Shown: positions 39,227 to 47,261 of the stretch, piece after piece | Layout of the letters: each line of letters starts with the position of its first letter | Position numbering within the stretch: the stretch's first letter is position 1 | From: Candidatus Methanoperedens nitratireducens | Lineage (GTDB): Archaea > Halobacteriota > Methanosarcinia > Methanosarcinales > Methanoperedenaceae | NCBI RefSeq assembly: GCF_900196725.1 | Contig: NZ_FZMP01000084.1 | Location: 1-56,718 of the forward strand | Reading direction: 5' to 3' | Length of the DNA stretch: 56,718 nt | Notes under the pieces: model-generated | What the model saw: the letters and a program-made list of their open reading frames with translations, nothing else | Databases searched by the model: none | What the model was told of the DNA's origin: nothing | Made by a program: the position numbers and the translations under genes

Positions 39227-39607
39227 TCACCTAACTATGAATTGTCCCTCCATACCCGCGTCCCTGTGACCTGGCACCTCACACCACATATTAAATATTC
39301 CTGTTCTGTCGGCAACGAATTCCATAACCTGGGTAGTTCCGGAGGATACTACCCTGACTCTTTGATCATATCCTTCAATGAACAGGTTGTGCGTCCCCTG
39401 GTCGTTTATTACAGTTATCCTTACAGTATCTCCTTTATTCACGGTTATGTTCGCCGGGCTTAATTTGAAATTAGTTTCTCTTATTGTGAATTCTTTAGCA
39501 TCTCCTGCCGGCACGACAGGAGTTGTTGTCTGGGCAGGTTGCTGATCTATGCATCCGCCTATAAAAACAATCCCAGCCAGCAGTAAAAATTTGCCGGATA
39601 ATTTCAT
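39227..39607 (-). CDS. Cupredoxin (blue copper) lipoprotein
   Basis: About 126 residues. A signal peptide with lipobox 'FIGGC' (Cys 18 or so) predicts a lipid anchor, followed by a Thr/Pro linker. The cupredoxin domain has all type-1 copper ligands: His ('GTHNLF'), then Cys-x4-His-x4-Met in 'CEVPGHRDAGM'. It should carry electrons outside the membrane. ATG 39607 gives a standard signal peptide; 39619 is in frame. Confidence 0.88.
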   Translation of the reverse strand: MKLSGKFLLLAGIVFIGGCIDQQPAQTTTPVVPAGDAKEFTIRETNFKLSPANITVNKGDTVRITVINDQGTHNLFIEGYDQRVRVVSSGTTQVMEFVADRTGIFNMWCEVPGHRDAGMEGQFIVR

Positions 39608-39837
39608 CTCGATACCCATGTATTGATGTTTTGCATGTTATGGCATATATCTCTATTGTTCACCGCGAGACCATACAATAATTCCAACATCTGATACGAC
39701 CTGAGCATATTGAGCGTATAAACGAGTCGCACGGAGGCTGAGGAACAAAAGCTACCTTAACTTTAATCTCTGTGTTCAACTGAAAAAATTATATATACCA
39801 ACATACAAACAGTTGTATCCAGAGTGGAGGCTAAAGA

Positions 39838-40347
39838 ATGGTAAAAATAAAAAATGTTGTATATACAATATTGGCTATATTCCTTGTATCGGTTCTTTTA
39901 GGCTGTGTTGGTCAAAGAGAGGCAGGATTAGAACCCAGGGCAGAAGGTAAGGCACTCTACGACTACATAACCGCAGGCAATAACTATAAAAATTGGAACA
40001 AGTGGCCCGGTCTGGGCGAGTTTTATCCAAGAAGCCCGGGAAGCGCTCACAGTGATTTACTTACGACCTATGTATCAGGTAATGCTTTTTCCGCAATCCA
40101 GGGCAAAAAAGGGACACTTCCTGAAGAGAGCATAGTAGTAAAAGAGAACTACGATTCTAACAGGACGCTCATGGCACTTACAGTTATGTACAAGGAAAAA
40201 GGCTATGATCCGCTGAACAATGACTGGTTCTGGGCAAAGTACGGTCCCGACGGTACGGTGCAGGCAGAAGGAAGGGTAGAAGACTGTATCAACTGCCATG
40301 GGCAGAGAAAAGATAACGATTACATATTCTCAAGCCCTCTTAAGTAA
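39838..40347 (+). CDS. Cytochrome P460-like haem-c lipoprotein (copy 2)
   Basis: 169 residues, the same length as copy 1 at 23995 and about 75-80% identical by eye. Signal peptide and lipobox 'SVLLGC', P460 blocks 'NNDWFWAKYGPDG', and a single haem site CINCH at 150-154 (CIDCH in copy 1). The leader is also alike: TATATATA about 45 bases upstream and GTGGAGG before the ATG. It should be exported and haem-loaded. merA follows 95 bases later. Confidence 0.88.
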   Translation: MVKIKNVVYTILAIFLVSVLLGCVGQREAGLEPRAEGKALYDYITAGNNYKNWNKWPGLGEFYPRSPGSAHSDLLTTYVSGNAFSAIQGKKGTLPEESIVVKENYDSNRTLMALTVMYKEKGYDPLNNDWFWAKYGPDGTVQAEGRVEDCINCHGQRKDNDYIFSSPLK

Positions 40348-40441
40348 AGGGCAGGAACCAGGATAGTTTCTGCTCTTCAATCATTTTCATGTATTCTCAG
40401 AAGTATTAAAAATAAACGAATATACAGGGAAAAAGTAAGGT

Positions 40442-41839
40442 ATGAGTATGGATAAATATGATCTAATAATCCTCGGCAGCGGCTCTGCTGCTTTCGGGGC
40501 AGCGATAAAAGCAGTGGAATTGGGAGCAAAGGTGGCTATGATCGAGAAAGGTACGATCGGAGGCACCTGCGTTAATGTCGGTTGCGTGCCAAGCAAGCAC
40601 CTGCTAAGGGTCGGGGAAATCAGCTATTATAAAAATCATGGTTACACCGGATTGGACATTACCTCTTCCCTTGACTTTGCTGGCACAATAAACGATAAAA
40701 GAGAAATTGTAGAAGGGTTGAGGAAGGGCAGGTACATCGATGTGATCGATGCTTTAGGGATAACTCTGGTAAGAGGGCAGGCTGTTTTTGATTCCAAAAA
40801 CGAAGTAAAGGTGAACGGCAGGACTCTACATGCCGATAAGTTCGTTATAGCCACTGGTTCTTCCTCACATATCCTTCCAATAGAAGGTATAGACAGTGTA
40901 GATTACCTGACCAACATAGAGGCCATGGAGTTATCCGAACTCCCCGAATCGATGATAGTTCTGGGTGGAAGAGCTCTTGGTCTGGAATTTGCGCAGATGT
41001 TCGCTCATTTTGGAACAAAAGTAACCGTACTCCAGAGAAGTCCCGGGATAATACCTGAAGAGGAAAGCATGATCTCAGATTATCTCAAAGCCTATCTTGA
41101 AGAAGAAGGAATTAATATCCAGACCGGGGCAGGCGTGAGAAGTGTCAGGAAAGAGAACGGTAATGTCGTTGTAACCGCACTTTTTGGAGAAGAAAAAAGA
41201 GAATTTAAGGCTGAAAAACTATTGATGGCGACAGGCAGGAAACCCAATACAAGGGATCTGCACCTGGAAAAAGCAGGTGTTAAGACCGATGAAAATGGTG
41301 CAGTAGTCATAGATGGGGAATTTAGAACCACATCACCTGATATCTGGGCAGCAGGCGATGTTCTTGGGGAACCGATGCTTGAGACTGTTGCAGGTAAAGA
41401 AGGCTCAATCGCAGCCGATAACGCCTTAACTGGCAGAGGGAAAAAGATGGATTTCTCAGCAGTGCCCCATGCAATATTCACCATACCGCAGGTAGCCAGC
41501 GTAGGCTTGACTGAGAAGAAAGCAGAAGAAAAAGGCATTATCTGCAGATGCAGCACCATTCCGATGGAGGCTGTTCCAAAAGCTGTGCTGGCAAAGGATA
41601 CGCGCGGGCTTGTTAAAATGGTGATTGATGCGGAAACTGAACGCATACTCGGCGTGCATATACTGGCTTCACTGGCTGCTGATATGATCCATGAAGGGGT
41701 TCTTGCTGTAAAATTTGGTATGACTATTGATGATATTATAGACACAGTGCATGTTTTCCCCACAATGACAGAAGCGGTTAAGCTGGCGGCGCAGTCATTC
41801 AGGAGAGATATCAGCAGGATGAGCTGCTGCGCTGAATAA
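40442..41839 (+). CDS. merA: Mercuric reductase
   Basis: A 465-residue FAD/NAD(P)H disulfide oxidoreductase: 'LGSGSAAFGAAIKA' FAD loop, redox Cys 43 and 48 ('GTCVNVGCVPSK'), 'IVLGGRALGLEFAQMFA', 'DIWAAGDV', and the diagnostic MerA tail with vicinal Cys 462-463 ('MSCCAE') that hands Hg(II) to the active site. There is no N-terminal NmerA domain. It reduces Hg(II) to volatile Hg(0). No merR is adjacent. A fragment of a second copy lies behind the merB-like gene at 28.3 kb. Confidence 0.92.
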   Translation: MSMDKYDLIILGSGSAAFGAAIKAVELGAKVAMIEKGTIGGTCVNVGCVPSKHLLRVGEISYYKNHGYTGLDITSSLDFAGTINDKREIVEGLRKGRYIDVIDALGITLVRGQAVFDSKNEVKVNGRTLHADKFVIATGSSSHILPIEGIDSVDYLTNIEAMELSELPESMIVLGGRALGLEFAQMFAHFGTKVTVLQRSPGIIPEEESMISDYLKAYLEEEGINIQTGAGVRSVRKENGNVVVTALFGEEKREFKAEKLLMATGRKPNTRDLHLEKAGVKTDENGAVVIDGEFRTTSPDIWAAGDVLGEPMLETVAGKEGSIAADNALTGRGKKMDFSAVPHAIFTIPQVASVGLTEKKAEEKGIICRCSTIPMEAVPKAVLAKDTRGLVKMVIDAETERILGVHILASLAADMIHEGVLAVKFGMTIDDIIDTVHVFPTMTEAVKLAAQSFRRDISRMSCCAE

Positions 41840-41896
41840 AATTACCCCCCCCAGAAGGCTTATAAAATAACAAAGGTATGTTAAATACGTGGTATC

Positions 41897-42055
41897 GTGA
41901 CAAAAAAAGATCCATACATAGCCCTTATCTGCACACATTGCGAGTTCTTCAAGGAAGACGATATAGACCTTGAATGCGCTGCGTTCAAGGTCTTAAAAAG
42001 CATGCTCCAGAGAGGCGTTATTACGCCGGAAGAGATAAAAGATGTCCTCGGTTGA
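41897..42055 (+). CDS. Small Cys-containing protein paired with a radical SAM enzyme
   Basis: 52 residues, GTG start. 'ICTHCEFFKEDDIDLECAAF' has Cys 12, 15 and 27; the rest 'LKSMLQRGVITPEEIKDVLG' is a helix. It overlaps the radical SAM gene by 14 bases, so the two are translated together. It may be the peptide substrate of that enzyme or a small Fe-S/zinc helper. The conserved look of the carboxyl helix speaks against a throw-away leader. No other paralogue is in the window. Confidence 0.65.
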   Translation: MTKKDPYIALICTHCEFFKEDDIDLECAAFKVLKSMLQRGVITPEEIKDVLG

Positions 42056-43232
42056 GTTCTTTCCTGCACTGTCACCCGATTTTGTGCTCCGTAAGCTTGA
42101 GAAACCGTATGTCTATAATATATCCGATGACCAGTTATATGAGCTGGACGATGAAGCGTTTGAGTTCTTAAAGAAATGCAACGGAACAACTCCTTCTTCC
42201 AGCCTGGTTCCGGACACTGGCGAAGACAGCCGGGAATCAATCGAATACATGCTGGACGAAGGTATAATCCGGCGGCAGGAAAAAGCAGCTTCGAGAAAAA
42301 TCAAAGCGCTGCATTCACCTGTTCCATCGCTTCGCTATCTTTTGGTGAATATAACGAACAAATGTAATCTTAAATGCAAACACTGCTATCTTGGAGAATC
42401 AGGAGATAAAGAGGTCGGAATAAGGTCATTCGAAAAAGCAGTTTCGCAATTCGAGGATATGGGCGGTTTAAAGCTTATGATCTCGGGAGGCGAACCTCTT
42501 CTTCATTCAAAATTCCGGGAACTGCTGGATATCCTGCCTTCCTACGAGCTTCGGATGGTGGTTTTGTCTAACGGGACACTGATACATAAAAAAGAAGCGG
42601 AAAAACTATCAAAGTACGTCGATGAAGTCCAGGTCAGTATCGATGGCATTAAGTCGCATGACCTTTTACGCGGGAAAGGTTCATACGATAAGGCTATACG
42701 AGGGATCTCTGCCCTCCGGGGTTCGGGTGTTCCGGTCTCTGTTGCCACAATGGTGCACAGATATAACGCCGGTGAGTTCGGGGCTATGAAAAAGCTTTTC
42801 TCCGGGCTGGGAGTACTTTCGTGGAGCGTGGATGTGCCGTGCACCGCCGGGAACATGAGATCCAGCAAGGACTATATGCTTTCCCTGGAAGAGGCAGCCC
42901 CGCTCTTAAATTATGGCTTCGGCGCCGGGGCGCATGAAAGCACCGGCGATTATACGTGCGGTTCTCACCTGTGCGCGGTATCACCCGATGGCGCAGTAAG
43001 TAAGTGCGGGTTTTTTGATGATGAGCCGGTTGGGGATGTAATTGACCTTGAGGCAGCCTGGGCAAAACTCTGTAAAAATTATCTCTGGAAGCTTGATGAA
43101 CTGGACTGCCACAATTGCAAAGTTATCAAAGACTGCAGGGGAGGGTGCCGCTTCAGGGCGAAGCAGTATAAAGGGATACTGGCTCCCGACCCCCTGTTAT
43201 GCCATGCCAATGGTGTTCTGGCATTCCTATGA
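42042..43232 (+). CDS. Radical SAM/SPASM enzyme with PqqD-like N-terminal domain
   Basis: 396 residues. Residues about 5-75 ('FPALSPDFVLRKLEKPYVYNISD' region) look like a PqqD/RRE-type peptide-binding domain. The radical SAM core has CNLKCKHC (CxxxCxxC, near 108-115), 'ISGGEPLL' and 'VQVSIDG'. A SPASM tail carries many Cys ('CGSHLCAVSPDGAVSKCGFF', 'CHNCKVIKDCRGGCRFRA'), enough for auxiliary [4Fe-4S] clusters. Such enzymes modify peptides or mature cofactors. The overlapping 52-residue gene upstream is the natural candidate substrate. Confidence 0.85.
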   Translation: MSSVEFFPALSPDFVLRKLEKPYVYNISDDQLYELDDEAFEFLKKCNGTTPSSSLVPDTGEDSRESIEYMLDEGIIRRQEKAASRKIKALHSPVPSLRYLLVNITNKCNLKCKHCYLGESGDKEVGIRSFEKAVSQFEDMGGLKLMISGGEPLLHSKFRELLDILPSYELRMVVLSNGTLIHKKEAEKLSKYVDEVQVSIDGIKSHDLLRGKGSYDKAIRGISALRGSGVPVSVATMVHRYNAGEFGAMKKLFSGLGVLSWSVDVPCTAGNMRSSKDYMLSLEEAAPLLNYGFGAGAHESTGDYTCGSHLCAVSPDGAVSKCGFFDDEPVGDVIDLEAAWAKLCKNYLWKLDELDCHNCKVIKDCRGGCRFRAKQYKGILAPDPLLCHANGVLAFL

Positions 43233-43835
43233 GATCTCAGCGGCTGCTTCTTCAGGTTCCGGGAACAACTTTTTTGTTCTCATGAATTCCCTGGCTTTCT
43301 TCATCGCTGTGGCATAAGCGAACAGCCATCCCTCGTTAAGCAAAATAGTCCCGTCCCTTATCGTCTCTTTTTCGAGCGTACCGCCGCTGAACTCCTTCAG
43401 CAACTGGATAGTTGCGATGCATGCTGCACTGTACTCATCCATCTCCTTTGATTCGGTCGCAATATCATGAAGCAGCATTTTGTAAAGGTTCCTGAACTTG
43501 GAGGTGGGAATGAACTGTTTCTCTCCTGTTTTTACAAGAACGTTGATTTCAACAAGATCGCTCGTCAGTTTATCGATTTTATCTTCTTTCCAGGTTTCAG
43601 TCGGATTATCCGTAAGCTCATATGCTGCCCAGACGTCCCTCAGGAGGCTATCGATCTCCTCCTTATTTTCTACCCTTTTCAAAGCATACTCAGATGATTT
43701 TAATCCGGGGATAGTGGATATATAGAGCCTCAGAAGATTCCTTAACTTATCACCATCCTCGCCCTCAACGACTTTTATCTGTTTAAGGATCTCATATTCC
43801 ATGTCACTGAGGGTCACAGTCAGATTTTTTGGCAT
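43227..43835 (-). CDS. Helical protein with ribbon-helix-helix-like start (paralogue B)
   Basis: 202 residues, a paralogue of the protein at 22808. The start 'MPKNLTVTLSDMEYEILKQI' fits a ribbon-helix-helix strand and helix, so DNA binding is plausible; 'DEYSAACIATIQLLKEF' and 'KETIRDGTILLNEGWLFAYA' are shared with paralogue A. It overlaps the convergent radical SAM gene end by six bases. Function unknown. Confidence 0.7.
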   Translation of the reverse strand: MPKNLTVTLSDMEYEILKQIKVVEGEDGDKLRNLLRLYISTIPGLKSSEYALKRVENKEEIDSLLRDVWAAYELTDNPTETWKEDKIDKLTSDLVEINVLVKTGEKQFIPTSKFRNLYKMLLHDIATESKEMDEYSAACIATIQLLKEFSGGTLEKETIRDGTILLNEGWLFAYATAMKKAREFMRTKKLFPEPEEAAAEIS

Positions 43836-43914
43836 TTCACACCTTTAACGAAAGATAATCGCTCACCGCTGGGAGGATTCTAATGCCCCGGATTTCTGTT
43901 TTCCATGCCTGGAT

Positions 43915-44291
43915 TCATTCTATCAGCTCCGCAACGAAAGTGCATTCTTCAACTCCTTCCAGGACGCATTCCGCACCTTTTTTACAATAGAACCTGTTAT
44001 CAATATGTTTTCTGGCAATCCCTCCGAAAAACCCTCTTAATATATCACAGTACGTGCATTTTTTCCCTTTTAACGGCAGCCCTTTTACCTTGAACAGGAT
44101 TTTTTTTCAGATATCTCGAAAGTTACTTTTACCCCGTCTTTCTCGAATTCCTGCTGGATATCCTCAATTTTTGATGTTTTAATATCCATTGCAGCCTGCT
44201 CTCCGGCTTCGAACATCAGAACAGCGTTCGCTGCATTCGTTACGACATTATTACAGACATCGACATAAGCTTCCAAAAATCTTCTGAACAA
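43915..44291 (-). pseudogene. Cys-rich archaeal protein gene broken by a frameshift
   Basis: The first 64 residues ('FLEAYVDVCNNVVTNAANAV', 'DGVKVTFEISEKK') end in a false 'SCSR' stop at an A8 run (T8 on the plus strand, 44100-44107). With one more A the frame continues 'ILFKVKGLPLKGKKCTYCDI', 'FYCKKGAECVLEGVEECTF' to TGA 43915, giving about 125 residues with six further Cys. The last part resembles the Cys-rich end of V4R-type domains, but I am not sure. Start TTG at 44291. Confidence 0.65.
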
Positions 44292-44386
44292 TCACTCACG
44301 CCCTTTATTCATAAATATCAATCTTGTTTCATACATCATAATTCTTTGCTCTGATAAAATACAGACCCGTAAGCTTTAAGTATTTT

Positions 44387-44404
44387 GTTCGCGTATATAC
44401 GAAC
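44387..44404. promoter_or_regulatory. Palindrome upstream of the Cys-rich gene, related to the one at 51526
   Basis: GTTCG-N8-CGAAC with centre GTATATAC. The context AAGCTTTA...TGTTCG...ATATACGAA recurs at 51512-51541 in front of the DUF1858 gene. It may be a shared operator. Confidence 0.4.
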
Positions 44405-44438
44405 CAATAGTGGGCTTGTAAAACTATTTTTATCCCTC

Positions 44439-44892
44439 CTATCCAACCTGCCCACTATGATTTTTCTTCGGAATTATATGTCTCATCAATGTCTGTTTAC
44501 ATATATCGAACCTGTCGCACTCAGCGCAGTCCTTCCAGATAGATTTTTTCTCATCATCCTTAAGTCTCCGGAACCCCTTTTTTCAAAAAGACCGGCGATG
44601 TCGTACGTAGATAGACCGTTCCGGTCAGTTCGGCAGCGCGGGTTAATATGGAATCAACAAGTTTTGACCCGATGCCCTTATTGCGATAATTCGGCAATAC
44701 TGCAATCGACCGCAGCTCCACAATATCACTTATATCCAGGCAGGCACAGCCGACGATCTTTTCTTCCTGGACAGCCACTATAAATTCAGGGAGGTTTTTT
44801 TCTACACTTCCGGTATCCAGGCAATAAAAAGAAAGGATTCTCTTTATGTCCTTAATATCCGATGAAGTCGCCTTTCTGATTTTAATATCCAT
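44439..44892 (-). pseudogene. GNAT family N-acetyltransferase gene with a frameshift
   Basis: The first 105 residues are a GNAT domain ('IRKATSSDIKDIKRIL', acetyl-CoA loop 'LPNYRNKGIGSKLVDSIL', 'LRTTSPVFLKKG'). The frame then ends falsely at 'VPET'. Removing one base of the G4 run (C4 on plus, 44574-44577) restores 'GFRRLKDDEKKSIWKDCAEC' and 'ICKQTLMRHIIPKK', the usual end with a CxxC, to TAG 44439. The part up to 44560 is an open frame as it stands. Substrate unknown. Confidence 0.78.
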
Positions 44893-44947
44893 GCTGCTCT
44901 AATAGAATAGTTCTTTATAATATATTTGCTTATAAAGAGAAATATTC

Positions 44948-46135
44948 ATGAAAGTCATTAGAGACCCTATACATGATTACATTGAGCTTGACGAGCTGGC
45001 GCTCTCCCTGATAGATACCCCTCTTGTCCAGAGGCTTCGAAGAATACGGCAGCTGGGTTTCTCCAACCTTGTTTATCCGGGAGCGAACCACACGCGGTTT
45101 GAGCATTCGCTGGGCGTCTATCACCTTGCGATATCTTTAACAAAACAGGTGGACGAACACCAGCAAAATGAACTGCAGGCTGCTGCACTGCTCCATGATG
45201 TCGGGCATGGGCCTTTCTCGCATGCGACTGAAAACCTGATTGAACGATATACAAAAAAAGGCCATGATGAAGTAGGTGGATTATTAAAAAAAGGAGCTGT
45301 TGCCGATGTGCTCAGCGAGCATTCATTATCTCCGTCATCGATTGCGAAGCACATAAAGGGCGAGACATACCCGGGTCAGATAATTAACAGTGAAATAGAT
45401 GTGGACAGGATGGACTACCTCGTACGCGATGCCCATTATACAGGTGTGGCTTTCGGTCTCATAGATCACGTACGGTTGATCCACGAATTGAGGTTCAATG
45501 AGAATAAACTTGTCCTGGGCGTCGGGGGATTGCAGGCTGCCGAATCGCTGCTCGTTTCGCGGTTCCTGATGCACCCTACTGTTTACTTCCACCATGTCAG
45601 CAGGATTGCGGAGTCGATGTGCACACATGCAGCCGGGTATATGATAGAGAATGAAGGGCTAAAACCCGGATTGCTCCTGAGAATGGATGATGTAACTTTT
45701 ATGATGGAGTTACGGAACTCAAAGGGGTTTCCGGCTGATATTGCAAAACGGCTTGATGAAAGGAAGTTGTTCAAAAGGGCGCTCTATACTGGTTTTGAGT
45801 CTTTTGAGACGGATATATTAAAACACAGGAAAAAGATCAAAAGGGTTGAGAATGAGATAGCCGAAAATGCCGGTGTGGAACCGGAGTATGTAATTGTTGA
45901 TATCCCGGAAAAACCCCGGATTATTGAAATGAAAGCAAGGGTCATGATAAACGGTAAGATGACACCGATAGATAAAGCCTCAAGCCTTGTAGCTACGCTG
46001 GAGAAAGCGCAGCTTGATAATTGGCGCATCGGGGTTTTCACGCCTGCCGAATACAGGGAAAAGGTAGGCAAAGCTGCGAGGGAATTTTTTGAAGTGAAAA
46101 AGGATGTAAAGCAGTTCAAACTGACCGAGATATGA
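44948..46135 (+). CDS. HD domain phosphohydrolase (dGTPase/SAMHD1-like)
   Basis: 395 residues. The HD metal site is complete: His in 'HTRFEHSLGVYHLA', His-Asp in 'LLHDVGHGPFSHATE' and the later Asp in 'EIDVDRMDYLVRDAHYTG'. The start 'MKVIRDPIHDYIEL' is typical of this archaeal/bacterial family of dNTP triphosphohydrolase-like proteins. It may control nucleotide pools or act in defence. The 3' end overlaps the convergent cofE by 20 bases. Confidence 0.9.
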   Translation: MKVIRDPIHDYIELDELALSLIDTPLVQRLRRIRQLGFSNLVYPGANHTRFEHSLGVYHLAISLTKQVDEHQQNELQAAALLHDVGHGPFSHATENLIERYTKKGHDEVGGLLKKGAVADVLSEHSLSPSSIAKHIKGETYPGQIINSEIDVDRMDYLVRDAHYTGVAFGLIDHVRLIHELRFNENKLVLGVGGLQAAESLLVSRFLMHPTVYFHHVSRIAESMCTHAAGYMIENEGLKPGLLLRMDDVTFMMELRNSKGFPADIAKRLDERKLFKRALYTGFESFETDILKHRKKIKRVENEIAENAGVEPEYVIVDIPEKPRIIEMKARVMINGKMTPIDKASSLVATLEKAQLDNWRIGVFTPAEYREKVGKAAREFFEVKKDVKQFKLTEI

Positions 46136-46874
46136 GCGCCCGTCGTACCATATCTTCTTCTTCGGGTCTGTACAGCTCTTTTATGCTGCATGGTTCCTGA
46201 TAAAAGTCCAAACCCCGGATTATTACAATAGGCGTCCCGCCGTTCCCCTCACCCATCAGGATATTCGCAAATCCTGCGAACTCATCTATAATAGCTTCGT
46301 TTTTTACCTCAAGGACTCTTCCGAAAAGGTCTTTTGTGCCCCGCCAGTCCCTCGTGGGCATTATCCCTGCAATGCCGATGGCAGCACCGGTTTGCCCCAT
46401 CCTGAAAGCCCTGCCATTGGTGTCGGTGATGATAACACTCACTTTTTTTCCGGTCAGTTTAAATACTGTATCTTTTACTCTTTTTGCACTCTCGTCAGGG
46501 AATTCCGGGAGTAAAAGAACATTTCTGGAGCCGCTTACGTTCGAGCGGTCTATGCCTGCGTTAACGCATATGCTGCCGCTCTTTATGCGCACAAGCAGGA
46601 AGGGCGATTCGATAAGTACCTCGCTGCTCTGATCGAGAACAGATTGCACGAACCTGGGGTCATTGTCGTTACTCTTTGCGATCGCTTCGGCTCTCCTGCT
46701 CACTTTCACTTTATCCAGCGAAAGTATCCTGTCCTCGGATTTTGATACGATGGTTGAAGAAATAACGATAATGTCGTGCTCCTCCAATTCCGCTCTTTCA
46801 ACTATCATGCGTCCGATATCGTCTCCGGGTTTGATCAGGGGGATATCCTCAATAGTAAATGTGGTTGCTTTCAA
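46116..46874 (-). CDS. cofE: Coenzyme F420-0:L-glutamate ligase CofE
   Basis: 252 residues matching CofE: 'IPLIKPGDDIGRMI', 'DIIVISSTIVSKSEDRI', 'SICVNAGIDRSNV', 'VSVIITDTNGRAFRMGQTGAAIG' (split) and 'ANILMGEGNGGTPIVIIRG'. It adds glutamates to F420-0 using GTP. The start is TTG at 46874 with GAGGAAA upstream; it gives the family's normal beginning, and no ATG fits. Overlaps the HD gene at the 3' end. Confidence 0.95.
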   Translation of the reverse strand: MKATTFTIEDIPLIKPGDDIGRMIVERAELEEHDIIVISSTIVSKSEDRILSLDKVKVSRRAEAIAKSNDNDPRFVQSVLDQSSEVLIESPFLLVRIKSGSICVNAGIDRSNVSGSRNVLLLPEFPDESAKRVKDTVFKLTGKKVSVIITDTNGRAFRMGQTGAAIGIAGIMPTRDWRGTKDLFGRVLEVKNEAIIDEFAGFANILMGEGNGGTPIVIIRGLDFYQEPCSIKELYRPEEEDMVRRALISRSV

Positions 46875-47026
46875 AGGGTTTCCTCATCCTCTTAAAATGT
46901 GGATGTAGTAATAATGCTTTCTAAACGAATAGCTTCTGTACCTGAGTTCTTGTTGTTTAGTTTCACCCCGCTCGCATGAACCATATATAAGAGGGTATCA
47001 TCTTCCGTACTACAGGAGCGTGAATT

Positions 47027-47257
47027 ATGGAATTGACATTTGAAAGAACAGAATTGACCAGGGATTGCAGATATGTACAGGATACGAATGGATGTGATTC
47101 ATTTGTTATCAGAGAAGCAGGCAGTCTGGATTATAGTTCAGCTGTTGTGTTATTGAGCAACCTGGCAGAGAAGAAAGATATCACTCCGCTTGAGAGAGAA
47201 GCCCTGGCAGCCGCCATCCGGATTATCCGGCAGCTGATGGAGATAGAAAGAACATGA
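47027..47257 (+). CDS. Small protein of unknown function
   Basis: 76 residues, acidic, with a beta-like first part ('LTFERTELTRDCRYVQDTNG') and two helices at the end ('LEREALAAAIRIIRQLMEI'). GGAGCGTGA lies nine bases before the ATG, and a TATA-like CATATATAAG is at 46981. No family recognised. It converges with the substrate-binding-like gene, leaving four bases between. Confidence 0.55.
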   Translation: MELTFERTELTRDCRYVQDTNGCDSFVIREAGSLDYSSAVVLLSNLAEKKDITPLEREALAAAIRIIRQLMEIERT

Positions 47258-47261
47258 TAAT

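Noticed and set aside
41092-41763. A 223-codon minus-strand frame inside merA
   Set aside because: Antisense shadow of a well-conserved enzyme; Ser/Thr-rich with no recognisable domain.
44385-44783. A 132-codon plus-strand frame opposite the GNAT gene
   Set aside because: It is antisense to the restored GNAT reading frame and has no domain or ribosome site.
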